NCBI GenBank assembly: GCA_951813075.1 | Contig: OX638343.1 | Coordinates: forward strand, 676,149 to 740,148 | Direction of reading: 5' to 3' | Origin: Arenicellales bacterium | GTDB lineage: Bacteria > Pseudomonadota > Gammaproteobacteria > Arenicellales > JAJDZL01 | Length of the DNA stretch: 64,000 nt | Shown here: one piece after another, positions 55,818 to 64,000 of the stretch | How the letters are laid out: each line of letters begins with the position of its first letter | How positions within the stretch are numbered: the stretch's first letter is position 1 | The notes under the pieces: generated by a model | What the model was told of the DNA's origin: nothing | The model's input: the letters and a program-made list of their open reading frames with translations, nothing else | Databases searched by the model: none | Program-made: the position numbers and the translations under genes

Positions 55818-56827
55818 CAGCCTGACTCCAACTCCAACTCATCGAAATGTATTCTGTCCGAATCTATGAATTCAACTAACCGCTCGTAACACCATCCTTT
55901 CATATCTGTTTCTACAGATTTCGGATAGGTCACGGTCCCATTGCTTAGTACAAACGGTTGAGCAACGAATTGACTATCCGGGTATAGATTCTCCAACGTC
56001 CGGTAAAATTCCTTTGGCAGGCGAAATGTGCCGATTGTGACGGAATGAATCAGATCCGGATCAACGGAAGAAAATATCTTTTCTATCAATTCGTGATACT
56101 GAACTTGGTAGTCGCGTACAAAAATCAACGGATCAAAACGCAAACCTATTTTCCAATCGCGTTCCTGAAGTCTTACCATCGCAGCGATCCGTTTGTCCAA
56201 TCGCGGTACTTTATGTTCCAACGAAGCGGATATCCTGTCAGGTGTCACGCTGAATGCGGTTACAACATTGGGAACAACATCCTGATTAAGCAGTGATCTT
56301 ATCTGTGTACTCTTGGTCCTAAGTTCCAACCAAACATGATCCAACGACTTGACTGTTTCAATGAAGTATTCGGCCATTCCAATAATTGGTTCCATCGCCA
56401 GACTGTCACAGTCATAACCGGAAAAATACCAAACCTGCTCGTGCGAGCCATGCTCGGATGCAGAATTTCTGATTGACTCTGCAAATTCGTCATAGTTCAC
56501 AAATACGACATGGACTGCAGAACGGTACATTCCCTGAAGAAAGCAGTAACGACAATCATAAATGCAATTCAACATCACAGAAAAATAATAGTTGTGATCG
56601 CCTCCAACACCATAGCCAGCTGGAACCGGTAGAACATGGTTTCCGTACTTGCGAGCGAGCATCAACGAAGGACGTTGTTTCTGAAGTCTGAAGTCCTGCG
56701 CTTTACGATTGAAAATTTCACCGTACCGTTCACATTCAACCTTATCTGCTGAAGGAAACTGACTCAGAACGCGTTGTGTCAATGAATGCTCTGACACCTC
56801 TCTTTCCACGTAGATTGTCGAATACAT
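55817..56827 (-). CDS. Spore photoproduct lyase-like radical SAM protein
   Basis: From the ATG at 56827 the protein has 336 residues (MYSTIYVEREV is the conserved family start; the frame stays open 84 bases further). The radical SAM cluster motif is CIYDCRYC, preceded by YYFSVMLN (about residue 105). The overall layout, including VWLELRTKSTQIRSL, matches spore photoproduct lyase (SplB), which repairs a thymine dimer in spores. No sporulation genes are seen, so here it may repair a DNA photoproduct in vegetative cells or act on another substrate. It lies between a nucleosidase-like gene and an SDR. Confidence 0.85.
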   Translation of the reverse strand: MYSTIYVEREVSEHSLTQRVLSQFPSADKVECERYGEIFNRKAQDFRLQKQRPSLMLARKYGNHVLPVPAGYGVGGDHNYYFSVMLNCIYDCRYCFLQGMYRSAVHVVFVNYDEFAESIRNSASEHGSHEQVWYFSGYDCDSLAMEPIIGMAEYFIETVKSLDHVWLELRTKSTQIRSLLNQDVVPNVVTAFSVTPDRISASLEHKVPRLDKRIAAMVRLQERDWKIGLRFDPLIFVRDYQVQYHELIEKIFSSVDPDLIHSVTIGTFRLPKEFYRTLENLYPDSQFVAQPFVLSNGTVTYPKSVETDMKGWCYERLVEFIDSDRIHFDELELESG

Positions 56828-56837
56828 GATAGTACGC

Positions 56838-57662
56838 CTATAAATTATTCCAGTGTTGGTCCAGACAACTCCGGATAGATTCCAGCATAACTGAAGTACT
56901 CTGACAATCACGAATCATATCAGAAGTTACTTTAATATCTTTGTTTAATATTTTGGTTTTGTGCAGATATTTCCGCAATATTCTACGTTGCGTTACAGTC
57001 ATTCGCCAGTATTGGGCAAATTCAACTGTCGGATCTTCAGGTTCAAGACGTTGTACAACAGAGCTAGCGAGATTTCGCAACTGGCTACATAGCACAACGA
57101 TCGACTCAACGTGATTGTCGATGAATTTTTCGACATCTTTCTTTGTCAGACGCTGAACCGAATTCTCTCGGTTATCCGATACAACCTTGAAACAGTGAAT
57201 CATTTCGAGTGTCGAAAATTTTGACGCTGACGCCGCAAAACCAAATGCTTCCATATCGTATCCGGTATGCTCTTGATATTCCGTCTCAACCACATTGACT
57301 GTAGTCACCTTTCCTGTCGGCAATCCGAAATCGATAGCAAATACGGGAAATAAAGTCCGCTTGGTGACACTATCGACAATACAGTTTGCGAGAAATGAAG
57401 TTCCGATATCATAGCTTCGATGGCCTGCAACGCCTATGTTCAACCAAGCGTTCACATCGGTAGACGTGCTTTGCTTCGAAAGATTCCGGACAGCTTCTTC
57501 CGAATTTTTCGCACCGATTCCACTAACAGTCAAACTGAATTGATCGTTCCCATATATCAAGAAACGATCACCTTTTCGCGAAACTCTTTCTAAACCAAAT
57601 CGATCTATCAGAGGCAAAGCTTCTGATTTCATCGCCACTACAATGTTTACTGAAGCAGTCAT
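56838..57662 (-). CDS. Nucleoside phosphorylase/nucleosidase-like protein
   Basis: The protein has 274 residues. The N-terminal two thirds resemble the purine nucleoside phosphorylase/MTA-SAH nucleosidase fold: NIVVAMKSEALPL at the start, VSGIGAKNSEEAV, WLNIGVAG, and EHTGYDMEAFGFAASAS, which corresponds to the nucleoside-binding DMEA block, followed by KVVSDN. The C-terminal 80 residues (helical, basic) are extra and unassigned. It would cleave a base or thiosugar from a nucleoside, or may bind such ligands. It overlaps the glycosyltransferase by four bases and is ten bases ahead of the SPL-like gene. The substrate is unknown. Confidence 0.8.
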   Translation of the reverse strand: MTASVNIVVAMKSEALPLIDRFGLERVSRKGDRFLIYGNDQFSLTVSGIGAKNSEEAVRNLSKQSTSTDVNAWLNIGVAGHRSYDIGTSFLANCIVDSVTKRTLFPVFAIDFGLPTGKVTTVNVVETEYQEHTGYDMEAFGFAASASKFSTLEMIHCFKVVSDNRENSVQRLTKKDVEKFIDNHVESIVVLCSQLRNLASSVVQRLEPEDPTVEFAQYWRMTVTQRRILRKYLHKTKILNKDIKVTSDMIRDCQSTSVMLESIRSCLDQHWNNL

Positions 57663-58504
57663 TCAAGGCTAACCAATTCGTTTTGGTATTGCAGTTGTAA
57701 CCCCTCAAATTCACTCGCTTCGATTTCCCGCCCTCTTCTGCGGGCTCCGTTGATGTAGATCGAGAGTTTCTTGATCAGAACTTCAATCGTCAACTTCCGA
57801 TAGTTTTTGCTGAGAGTATCAGATTGCAACAGCTTAAGCAGAGCCCTGATTCTAAACCGATCCATCGCTGGATACGCTCGAGAGAGCTGGTCTTCATGAC
57901 CACCATATTTGATTACCAGATGTTCATCAACGAATCCGACGGGATACTTTGATGTCACTCGCAGCCACATGTCGTAATCCTCGCAAACCGGTAACTCCTC
58001 ATCAAAAAGCCCAACATCGGAAAATACTGTGCGATTGACAATCACAGCGGACGGTGAAATCGCGCAAAGTGGCAAACATTTCGAGAAAATCCATCCCCCC
58101 GATTTTGCGTGATACCTTTTGGGATTCACGCGAATACCTTTTCGAATCCAGATCTCATCGCTATGACAGATCTGATACTCGGGATTCTGAGTTAGGAAAT
58201 CGACCTGCATCTCGAGCTTCCTGGAATGCCATTCATCATCCGAATCAAGGAAAGCAATCCATTCGTGACTACTGGCTGAGATGCCCACATTACGCGCACG
58301 ACTGACCCCAGCGTTCTCCTGACTGATCGCACTGACGGTGGAGGAATAATTCGAACGCAATAACTCGATCGTATCGTCAGTTGATCCATCGTCAACAACG
58401 ATCACCTGACGTGGCGGAAGACTCTGCGAAAATACAGAATCCAATGCCCTTTTTAGCAGTTCACTTCGATTGAATACTGGAACAATTACCGAAACGTCCA
58501 ACAC
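57659..58504 (-). CDS. Family 2 glycosyltransferase
   Basis: This 281-residue GT-A fold enzyme begins VSVIVPVFNRSELLKRAL and has VDDGSTDDT, the metal-binding FLDSDDEWHSRKLEMQ (about residue 90) and the acceptor-side EDYDMWLRV block (about residue 180). No membrane segments are present. It transfers a sugar from a nucleotide donor to an unknown acceptor, often a surface glycan. It starts three bases after mdh and overlaps the nucleosidase-like gene, so it belongs to the same operon. Confidence 0.88.
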   Translation of the reverse strand: MLDVSVIVPVFNRSELLKRALDSVFSQSLPPRQVIVVDDGSTDDTIELLRSNYSSTVSAISQENAGVSRARNVGISASSHEWIAFLDSDDEWHSRKLEMQVDFLTQNPEYQICHSDEIWIRKGIRVNPKRYHAKSGGWIFSKCLPLCAISPSAVIVNRTVFSDVGLFDEELPVCEDYDMWLRVTSKYPVGFVDEHLVIKYGGHEDQLSRAYPAMDRFRIRALLKLLQSDTLSKNYRKLTIEVLIKKLSIYINGARRRGREIEASEFEGLQLQYQNELVSLE

Positions 58505-58507
58505 CAG

Positions 58508-59485
58508 TCAGAGAAGCCCTCGAATCGCATCGCGCTCTTCAATCAACTCATTTTCTGTGATACGCATCTTTTCCTGACTGAACTCACTAATCCCGAGTTC
58601 TCGGACAATCTGGTAGCCACCATCACGACATATCACAGGAAAGGAGTAGATAAGATCTGGAGTCACACCATAGGATCCATCGCTGACAATGCCCATGCTT
58701 GTCCAATCGCCACCAGGTGTACCTTGCGCCCAGGTACGAATGTGATCTATCGCAGAAGAACCTGCTGACGCCGCACTGGACAGGCCTCTGGCCGCGATGA
58801 CTTCCGCCCCTCTTTTTTGTACTTTGGGAATGAAGTCATTCTTGACCCAATCCATGTCGACCCGGTTGAGTACTGGTTGACCGTTGACAGTCGCATGGTG
58901 AACGTCAGGGTACTGGGTGGCCGAGTGATTTCCCCAAATAATAACTTTCTTCACAGCGTATGCGTGTTCCCCGGTTTTTGCTGCAATCTGACTTACCGCA
59001 CGATTATGATCCAACCGTGTCATCGCTGAAATCTGAGATACATTCAGACGTTTCAGTTTGCTCGCTGTTATCAATGCATTGGTATTGGCCGGATTACCCA
59101 CAACCAAAACTTTCACTGATTGACTCGCGACCTGATCTAAAACGGCACCTTGAGCAGTGAATATCCGAGCGTTCGCCTCAAGTAAATCTTTGCGCTCCAT
59201 CCCCTTGCCGCGCGGCCGAGCACCAACCATCAAAACGTAATCAGCATCGGCAAATGCGGTTTCAGGGTTATCGGTCGCAACAACACCGGCCAATGTCGGA
59301 AACGCGCAGTCGTCTAATTCCATCACCACACCCGATAATGCATCCATCGCCGGAGGGATTTCAAGCAATTGAAGAATAACCGGTTGATCCGTGCCAAGCA
59401 TGTCTCCCGCAGCGATACGAAACAATAGACTGTAACTGATCTGACCTGCAGCACCGGTTACTGTGACCCTGACCGGATTGTTCAT
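58508..59485 (-). CDS. mdh: Malate dehydrogenase
   Basis: This 325-residue NAD-dependent enzyme of the citric acid cycle interconverts malate and oxaloacetate. The N-terminal cofactor motif is [14 protein letters not shown]; the substrate-binding Arg residues lie in [15 protein letters not shown] (about residue 90), the family block TRLDHNRA near residue 160 and the catalytic His in [11 protein letters not shown] near residue 190. It is the about 325-residue type common in many proteobacteria rather than the 312-residue enterobacterial one. It is first in a five-gene minus-strand run. Confidence 0.96.
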   Translation of the reverse strand: MNNPVRVTVTGAAGQISYSLLFRIAAGDMLGTDQPVILQLLEIPPAMDALSGVVMELDDCAFPTLAGVVATDNPETAFADADYVLMVGARPRGKGMERKDLLEANARIFTAQGAVLDQVASQSVKVLVVGNPANTNALITASKLKRLNVSQISAMTRLDHNRAVSQIAAKTGEHAYAVKKVIIWGNHSATQYPDVHHATVNGQPVLNRVDMDWVKNDFIPKVQKRGAEVIAARGLSSAASAGSSAIDHIRTWAQGTPGGDWTSMGIVSDGSYGVTPDLIYSFPVICRDGGYQIVRELGISEFSQEKMRITENELIEERDAIRGLL

Positions 59486-59747
59486 GAAATTTGCCTCCCG
59501 TTTATTCAGATTGAATTAAATAATCTACAGATGCAGATTGTAACTGCAATCCCGATCTCAATAAACCGATAATCAAATTTTGACCAATCTCGGATCGGGT
59601 CCCTCATTGAAAACTTTACCCACTAGCAATTCCAAATGAACGTGGATAAATTGAGAGAACAGTAATTCCCATGCAACGGGAACCAGTATCCGATATCAAT
59701 AATGCAGGAATGCATCTGTGTCGCTGTCGTCCGACAACGCTTTCAGA

Positions 59748-60374
59748 TCACTTTTTCACTTGTCCGAACGTTTCGGCTCCGTCTGCAAGAAATTGTAACT
59801 CTTCAGCCGTAGATTCCCGACCCAGAATCTCATTTCTATGCGGAAACCGACCGAATCTCTCAATTATGTCCCTATGCATTTCGGCAAACTCTACAGATTC
59901 CTTCGCACTTTCTGACTGAGTCTCGGTTACCGCAACATCAGCCAGCAAATTGAACATCTTGACTGACAAATTTTGAACTTGAAGGTCCTCAGAATGTTGG
60001 AGAGGCATGTAAGCAAATAACAGTTCAAGATACGCCATGGAATTATCCAATCCAGAATCTATGACTTTTTTCGCCAATCGCAATGCCTCGTTGTCGTAGG
60101 CAAAGGCTTGAGGTGTTCCGCGATAGATATTTCGAGGAAACTGATCCAAGGTAATGATCAACGCCAGTATGCCTTTCGGATCAGATTCCAGATCGCTCGC
60201 ATGCCCGTTGGCCACAAATTCGATCGCTGGTTCGAACTGCTGAACAGCCTGATCAAATGAGACCGGATTGATAAACCACATATCCATGCGTCGTTGGAAT
60301 TCTTCTTCAGATTCCGCGCTGCCGCCGAACCAAAATTCGAGTATGGTGTCTACATCAAAGTCCACAAATAGCAA
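59748..60374 (-). CDS. DUF924 family protein
   Basis: The protein has 208 residues from a TTG at 60374; a GTG at 60365 is an alternative start, and no ATG fits. DUF924 hallmarks are ILEFWFGG, LITLDQFPRNIYRG, FAYMPLQHSEDLQ and ERFGRFPHRNEILGR. It is predicted to be an all-helical cytoplasmic protein related in fold to tetratricopeptide repeats. The biochemical role is unknown. It is a single gene; 262 bases separate it from mdh. Confidence 0.87.
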   Translation of the reverse strand: MLFVDFDVDTILEFWFGGSAESEEEFQRRMDMWFINPVSFDQAVQQFEPAIEFVANGHASDLESDPKGILALIITLDQFPRNIYRGTPQAFAYDNEALRLAKKVIDSGLDNSMAYLELLFAYMPLQHSEDLQVQNLSVKMFNLLADVAVTETQSESAKESVEFAEMHRDIIERFGRFPHRNEILGRESTAEELQFLADGAETFGQVKK

Positions 60375-60463
60375 CCTGTTTCACGGGCAGAAATTAATCG
60401 ATTCTCGAACTTGTGGCATAATACCATTTGGCTCACTCTGAAAATTTTAGGACACTCACAGCA

Positions 60464-60568
60464 ATGAACAAAACCGTTAGTTTCCTGTTTAAGTTCTTGA
60501 CAGTTGGCCTATTTGTTGTTCTGGCTTTATTGTTGCTAGTTATTATCGTTGTCGTCTGGCAGTCTTGA
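60464..60568 (+). CDS. Small single-helix membrane peptide
   Basis: The frame encodes 34 residues: MNKTVSFLFKF followed by one long hydrophobic helix (LTVGLFVVLALLLLVIIVVVW) and a two-residue tail. The basic N-terminus predicts an N-in topology. There is only a weak ribosome binding site (CAGCA ahead of the ATG), and no family was recognised. The gene is divergent from the DUF924 gene and convergent with the ribosomal operon. Confidence 0.45.
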   Translation: MNKTVSFLFKFLTVGLFVVLALLLLVIIVVVWQS

Positions 60569-60654
60569 CAATTTCAATGAGTTTCTGCAATTGATTTCAA
60601 TGACCGGCCGCCAGGAATGATAGTTTGCGGACACGTTCGATCCGCTCTTTCTCA

Positions 60655-60697
60655 CGGTTGCGAACAACCGCCGTAAATTCAGCCTAAAGAGCTGAAT
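60655..60697 (-). other. Two tandem hairpins at the 3' end of the alpha operon
   Basis: On the minus strand ATTCAGC/GCTGAAT (seven pairs, 60697-60677) is followed by CGGTTG/CAACCG with a TTCG tetraloop (60670-60655). There is no T run, so this is more likely an RNA-stabilising or Rho-dependent end than an intrinsic terminator. It lies 13 bases beyond the rplQ stop. Confidence 0.5.
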
Positions 60698-60709
60698 ACT
60701 GATACAGGT

Positions 60710-61090
60710 TCAATCTTCGTCGTGAAAGATTACGTCCGAATCCACCAGTTGGACGTAAGCCATCGGTGCTGCATCACCGGCGCGGTATCCGCACTTGAGT
60801 ATTCGTGTATAGCCGCCAGGACGCGTTTTGTAACGCTCCCCGAGTGTATCAAAAAGTTTCTGCACCATCTCGCGATCTCTGAGTCGAGAAAATGCAAGTC
60901 TTCTATTTGCAAGTGAAGGGCTTTTCCCAAGTGTGATAAGTGGTTCGACAATCCGTCTCAACTCCTTGGCTTTCGGCACAGTTGTCTGAATCTGCTCATG
61001 ACGAAGCAAGGAAGCAGCCATATTCTTCATCATCGCATTTCGATGACTTGAAGTGCGATTGAGGTGTCGTCCTGATTTACGGTGTCGCAC
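60710..61090 (-). CDS. rplQ: 50S ribosomal protein L17
   Basis: This 126-residue large-subunit protein begins [17 protein letters not shown] and ends in an acidic tail (DVIFHDED). It lines the polypeptide exit region. It is last in the alpha operon, six bases after rpoA. Confidence 0.97.
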   Translation of the reverse strand: MRHRKSGRHLNRTSSHRNAMMKNMAASLLRHEQIQTTVPKAKELRRIVEPLITLGKSPSLANRRLAFSRLRDREMVQKLFDTLGERYKTRPGGYTRILKCGYRAGDAAPMAYVQLVDSDVIFHDED

Positions 61091-61096
61091 GGCTTA

Positions 61097-62140
61097 TCAA
61101 CTTCCCAGTCTTTCGAGTTCAGAAGTATCCCGTCGCAAACTTGGCGGTGGCCAATTCTCAAGCTTCTGTCCTAGCGAAAGATTACGTTCCGCCAGCACGT
61201 CCTTGATCTCGGTCAGCGATTTCTTACCGAGATTAGGTGTCTTCAAAAGCTCTGTTTCGGTTTTCTGAACCAGATCACCAATATAGTGAATCTGCTCCAC
61301 TTTAAGGCAGTTGGCCGACCTGACGGTCAATTCAAGTTCATCCAATGGCTTGAGAAGTTCCGTATCGAATTGAGGTTCTTCCTCGACTTCTGGTTCCTCA
61401 ACTGTTTCTTGCAGATTGGCAAACGTTTCAGTTTGAGTATGCAGAATTGTCGCAGCATGGCGAACCGCGTCGCGCGGCTCGATTGTTCCGTTTGTCTCAA
61501 TGTCCAATATCAACTTGTCAAAATCTGTTCTCTGACCAACTCGGGCATTATCGACTTTGTAGGAAACACGTCGAATCGGTGTGTAGTAGGCGTCAACCGC
61601 CAACTTGCCGATTTCCGTCGAGGATTGTTCGATTCCAGTATCCAGCAAACGATAACCATGCCCACGAGTCACTGTCAATTCCATGACCAATCTAGAGCGG
61701 GAAAGAAGGTGCGCAATCACAAAATCCTTGTCGATAATTTCAATATCATGAGTTTCTTCGATATCTGCCGCAGTAATTACGCTTGGACCCTTCTTATCAA
61801 GTTTCAGCACTGCCTTATCTCGATCCTTGCCGTGCATCTTGACAGCAAGATTCTTTAGATTCATCAATATCTCGATAACTTCCTCTCGAACTCCGTCAAT
61901 GACGGTGAACTCATGCAGTACATCGTTCTCACCATCGGAAATTTTCACTTCTGTTATTGCTGCTCCAGGCATTGAAGACAGTAAAATTCTCCTAAGCGCA
62001 TTTCCCATTGTGTGGCCGAATCCCCTGGCGAGTGGCTCAAGAAAAATTTCGGCTCGCTTGTCAGAGATTTCCTTCACCTTGATCGTCCGGGGAGCCAAGG
62101 TCAAGAATTCAGAAACGTCGTAGTTTTGTTCCATATTCAA
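61097..62140 (-). CDS. rpoA: DNA-directed RNA polymerase subunit alpha
   Basis: This 347-residue subunit starts polymerase assembly and contacts activators and UP elements. The N-terminal domain includes [25 protein letters not shown] (dimerisation, about residues 32-55). After a Glu-rich linker (EEPEVEEEP) comes the C-terminal domain with [10 protein letters not shown] and [18 protein letters not shown]. It is slightly longer than the 329 residues of Escherichia coli, because of the linker and tail. Confidence 0.98.
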   Translation of the reverse strand: MNMEQNYDVSEFLTLAPRTIKVKEISDKRAEIFLEPLARGFGHTMGNALRRILLSSMPGAAITEVKISDGENDVLHEFTVIDGVREEVIEILMNLKNLAVKMHGKDRDKAVLKLDKKGPSVITAADIEETHDIEIIDKDFVIAHLLSRSRLVMELTVTRGHGYRLLDTGIEQSSTEIGKLAVDAYYTPIRRVSYKVDNARVGQRTDFDKLILDIETNGTIEPRDAVRHAATILHTQTETFANLQETVEEPEVEEEPQFDTELLKPLDELELTVRSANCLKVEQIHYIGDLVQKTETELLKTPNLGKKSLTEIKDVLAERNLSLGQKLENWPPPSLRRDTSELERLGS

Positions 62141-62152
62141 ACTCGTGTCAAA

Positions 62153-62782
62153 TTACTTGGAGTAATAACCAATGACCAATGTTTCATTAATGTCATCAGT
62201 AATGTCTTCGCGGTCAGGTAAATTCTTGTAAATGCCTTTGAAGTTGCCGACGTCGACCTCAATCCATGGAGGAAATCCGATGCGTTCGGCGATATCAAGA
62301 GAAAATATAACCCGCTCCTGAGTCTGGCTCTTCTCTCGTACCTGCACCACATCACCTGGTTTAACCTCATAGGACGCAATATTAACGCGCTTGTTGTTGA
62401 CTTCAATTGCGTTGTGACTGACTAGCTGTCGTGATTCGGCTCTCGTTGAACCAAACCCCATTCGATACACAACATTGTCCAATCGCGATTCAAGAATCTG
62501 AAGCAGATTAATTCCAGTAGAACCCTGTCTTCTGGAAGCTTCGGTGAAGTGACGACGAAACTGTTTCTCCATCACACCATAGGTTCTTCTGAGTTTCTGC
62601 TTCTCTCTTAAGAGTCGACCAAATACTGTTACTCTGGGGCGCCTGGAGGCAACTTTTTGGCCTGGCAGTTTTTCAAATCGACACTTTTCAGTGATTGATT
62701 TGAAATCTCCTCGCCGTTTCAGCCCAAGGTCTACCTGTTCGCGCCGTGCGAGTTTGCATGTCGGTCCCGTATATCTTGCCAT
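62153..62782 (-). CDS. rpsD: 30S ribosomal protein S4
   Basis: This 209-residue primary 16S rRNA-binding protein begins MARYTGPTCKLARREQVDL and has the S4 RNA-binding domain (LESRLDNVVYRMGFG, about residue 95). In Escherichia coli S4 represses translation of this operon. It lies between rpsK and rpoA. Confidence 0.98.
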   Translation of the reverse strand: MARYTGPTCKLARREQVDLGLKRRGDFKSITEKCRFEKLPGQKVASRRPRVTVFGRLLREKQKLRRTYGVMEKQFRRHFTEASRRQGSTGINLLQILESRLDNVVYRMGFGSTRAESRQLVSHNAIEVNNKRVNIASYEVKPGDVVQVREKSQTQERVIFSLDIAERIGFPPWIEVDVGNFKGIYKNLPDREDITDDINETLVIGYYSK

Positions 62783-62795
62783 TGTTCAGCTCCGG

Positions 62796-63188
62796 TCAGG
62801 GTCTTCTACGTTTTGGCGGTCGACAACCATTGTGAGGAATCGGTGTCACGTCCGTGATACGGCTCACTTCCAATCCGGCCGCATTGAGTGCCCGAAGAGC
62901 TGAGTCTCGCCCGGGTCCGGGGCCGCATACCTCTACCTCGATATATTTCATTCCCATATCAATGGCGCTTTTCGCGCAATCTTCGGAAGCCATCTGAGCC
63001 GCAAATGGTGTGCTTTTTCGCGATCCCTTAAAATCCATTTTCCCCGCAGTCGACCAGCAGAGCACATTGCCCTGTCGATCGGAAATTGTCACGATGGTAT
63101 TGTTGAACGTCGCGTGAATGTGCGCGATTCCCTCACTGACTGTGCGTTTGATTCTCGTCTTGCGCTTTCTGCCCTTTGTTCTTGCCAC
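62796..63188 (-). CDS. rpsK: 30S ribosomal protein S11
   Basis: This 130-residue protein of the small-subunit platform has [33 protein letters not shown] and the C-terminal [16 protein letters not shown]. Length and context are normal. It follows rpsM by 13 bases. Confidence 0.98.
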   Translation of the reverse strand: MARTKGRKRKTRIKRTVSEGIAHIHATFNNTIVTISDRQGNVLCWSTAGKMDFKGSRKSTPFAAQMASEDCAKSAIDMGMKYIEVEVCGPGPGRDSALRALNAAGLEVSRITDVTPIPHNGCRPPKRRRP

Positions 63189-63201
63189 CTTAATCTACCA
63201 C

Positions 63202-63558
63202 CTATTTGCGAATTGGTCTGCGCGGTCCCTTGCGAGTTCTGGCATTTGTAGAAGTTCTCTGTCCTCTGACAGGAAGTCCGCGTCTATGCCGTAAACCTCG
63301 ATAACAACCAAGGTCCATTAACCGCTTGATATTCATGGAGACTTCTCTTCTCAAATCGCCTTCAATCATATATTTTGCGACTTCCGAACGAAGTTTTTCT
63401 GCCTCTTCATCATTGAGTTCCCGTACTTTCTTGCGACCATCGATCTGTGTATTTTCACAGATTGTGTCTGCGGTTTTAACCCCAATACCGTATATCGCGG
63501 TCAACGCGATACGTATGTGCTTCTGTACGGGTAAATTAATCCCTGCTATACGTGCCAA
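63202..63558 (-). CDS. rpsM: 30S ribosomal protein S13
   Basis: This 118-residue small-subunit head protein begins [19 protein letters not shown] and ends with the basic [20 protein letters not shown] tail that touches tRNA. It is first of the alpha operon proper, after rpmJ. Confidence 0.98.
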   Translation of the reverse strand: MARIAGINLPVQKHIRIALTAIYGIGVKTADTICENTQIDGRKKVRELNDEEAEKLRSEVAKYMIEGDLRREVSMNIKRLMDLGCYRGLRHRRGLPVRGQRTSTNARTRKGPRRPIRK

Positions 63559-63583
63559 TCTACTTCACCTTTCTCGTGACTGT

Positions 63584-63700
63584 TCAACCCTGTCTTTGCT
63601 TATGACGAGGGTCTGAACTGCAATCAACCCTCAAAACACCATTGCGCTTGTAGATCCTGCAGTTACGGCATAATTTCTTTACTGATGCCCTTACTTTCAT
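63584..63700 (-). CDS. rpmJ: 50S ribosomal protein L36
   Basis: This 38-residue protein begins [15 protein letters not shown] and has the zinc-binding pattern C-x2-C ... C ... H ([15 protein letters not shown]). It is encoded between secY and rpsM, the usual bacterial order. It belongs to the Cys-containing (zinc) version of L36. Confidence 0.96.
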   Translation of the reverse strand: MKVRASVKKLCRNCRIYKRNGVLRVDCSSDPRHKQRQG

Positions 63701-63717
63701 TTCAAATCTCCTAATTA

Positions 63718-64000
63718 CTATCTGGTGATCCCAAGACCACTGGATATGCTGGATTTTTTCAGCAGGCTCTCATATTGTCTGGACATCAGGTGCGACTGCA
63801 CCTGTGAGATCAGATCAAGCATGACCACCACAATAATCAGCAGTGAAGTTCCGCCAAAATAAAATGGAACACTCCACTGAACTACCAGAAATTCCGGGAT
63901 CAGACAAATCACCACCAGGTATATCGCCCCAGCTAACGTCAATCTTGAAACAACTGTATCAATGTACTTGATCGTTTGTGAGCCAGGTCGAATTCCTGGA
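63718..64000 (-). CDS. secY: Protein translocase subunit SecY, C-terminal part
   Basis: The last 93 codons of secY are inside the window; the rest lies beyond its end. The fragment contains [22 protein letters not shown], a helix ([15 protein letters not shown]), [20 protein letters not shown] and the C-terminal [14 protein letters not shown], all typical for SecY. SecY forms the membrane channel for protein export with SecE and SecG. It precedes rpmJ in the operon by 17 bases. Confidence 0.96.
   Translation of the reverse strand, partial: PGIRPGSQTIKYIDTVVSRLTLAGAIYLVVICLIPEFLVVQWSVPFYFGGTSLLIIVVVMLDLISQVQSHLMSRQYESLLKKSSISSGLGITR

Overview
The window looks like a piece of a marine or halophilic gammaproteobacterial chromosome. 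Three things suggest this. It carries conserved gammaproteobacterial gene orders: uvrC-pgsA-tRNA-Gly-tRNA-Cys-tRNA-Leu, prfB-lysS, carA-carB, lpxK-kdsB, and the secY-rpmJ-rpsM-rpsK-rpsD-rpoA-rplQ block. It encodes Gram-negative envelope biogenesis (lpxK, kdsB, LolCD). It also holds accessory genes typical of seawater bacteria, namely betaine-type osmolyte uptake and breakdown of the algal sulfonate DHPS. I cannot name the genus from sequence alone.

Layout. 1-467: the N-terminus of a NodU-type carbamoyltransferase, cut by the window edge. 1225-6567: a betaine-type ABC importer (binding protein, ATPase, two tandem permease paralogues) with one terminator at the end and one between the binding protein and the ATPase. 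7059-9311: a cupin-like membrane-anchored protein, a bactofilin and a methyltransferase-like protein. 9349-14968: a six-gene operon for 2,3-dihydroxypropane-1-sulfonate and sulfolactate catabolism (SuyA, SuyB, HpsN, an SDR, a zinc alcohol dehydrogenase, a ComC-type sulfolactate dehydrogenase), preceded by a phosphoribosyltransferase in the same direction. 15944-20238: a LOG-family protein, three tRNAs, pgsA, uvrC and efp. 20409-23935: a small scarred island in which a KAP-type P-loop NTPase sits between a decayed ISNCY-type and an internally deleted IS5-type transposase. 24090-28802: fdhD-lpxK-kdsB-LMW phosphatase-YkuD protein-nagZ, read as one run. 28869-38058: a formate dehydrogenase locus (DUF3305, DUF3306, polyferredoxin, TorD-like chaperone, Tat-targeted small subunit, catalytic, iron-sulfur and cytochrome b subunits). 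38245-40344: an unknown protein, an exported ankyrin protein and an atypical Rieske-like protein. 40357-44872: lolD, lolC/E, lysS and prfB, the last with its programmed +1 frameshift. 45028-47985: pntAB. 48121-48306: a dead Fic gene remnant, followed by tRNA-Ser. 48796-60568: a Bax-inhibitor-like membrane protein, carAB, dapB, an operon of mdh, glycosyltransferase, nucleosidase-like protein, SPL-like radical SAM enzyme and SDR, then a DUF924 protein and a 34-residue membrane peptide. 60710-64000: the alpha ribosomal operon and the end of secY.

How the parts fit. The sulfonate operon would turn DHPS into pyruvate plus sulfite, making NADH. Formate dehydrogenase would feed electrons from formate into the quinone pool. 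PntAB would balance NADH and NADPH. FdhD, encoded divergently, delivers sulfur to the molybdenum cofactor of the dehydrogenase. The most interesting places for follow-up are the Rieske-like protein whose fourth expected ligand is replaced, the KAP NTPase between two IS scars, the SPL-like/nucleosidase operon in an organism without visible sporulation genes, and the signal-less YkuD enzyme coupled to nagZ. No CRISPR array, intact insertion sequence, prophage or rRNA gene was seen.
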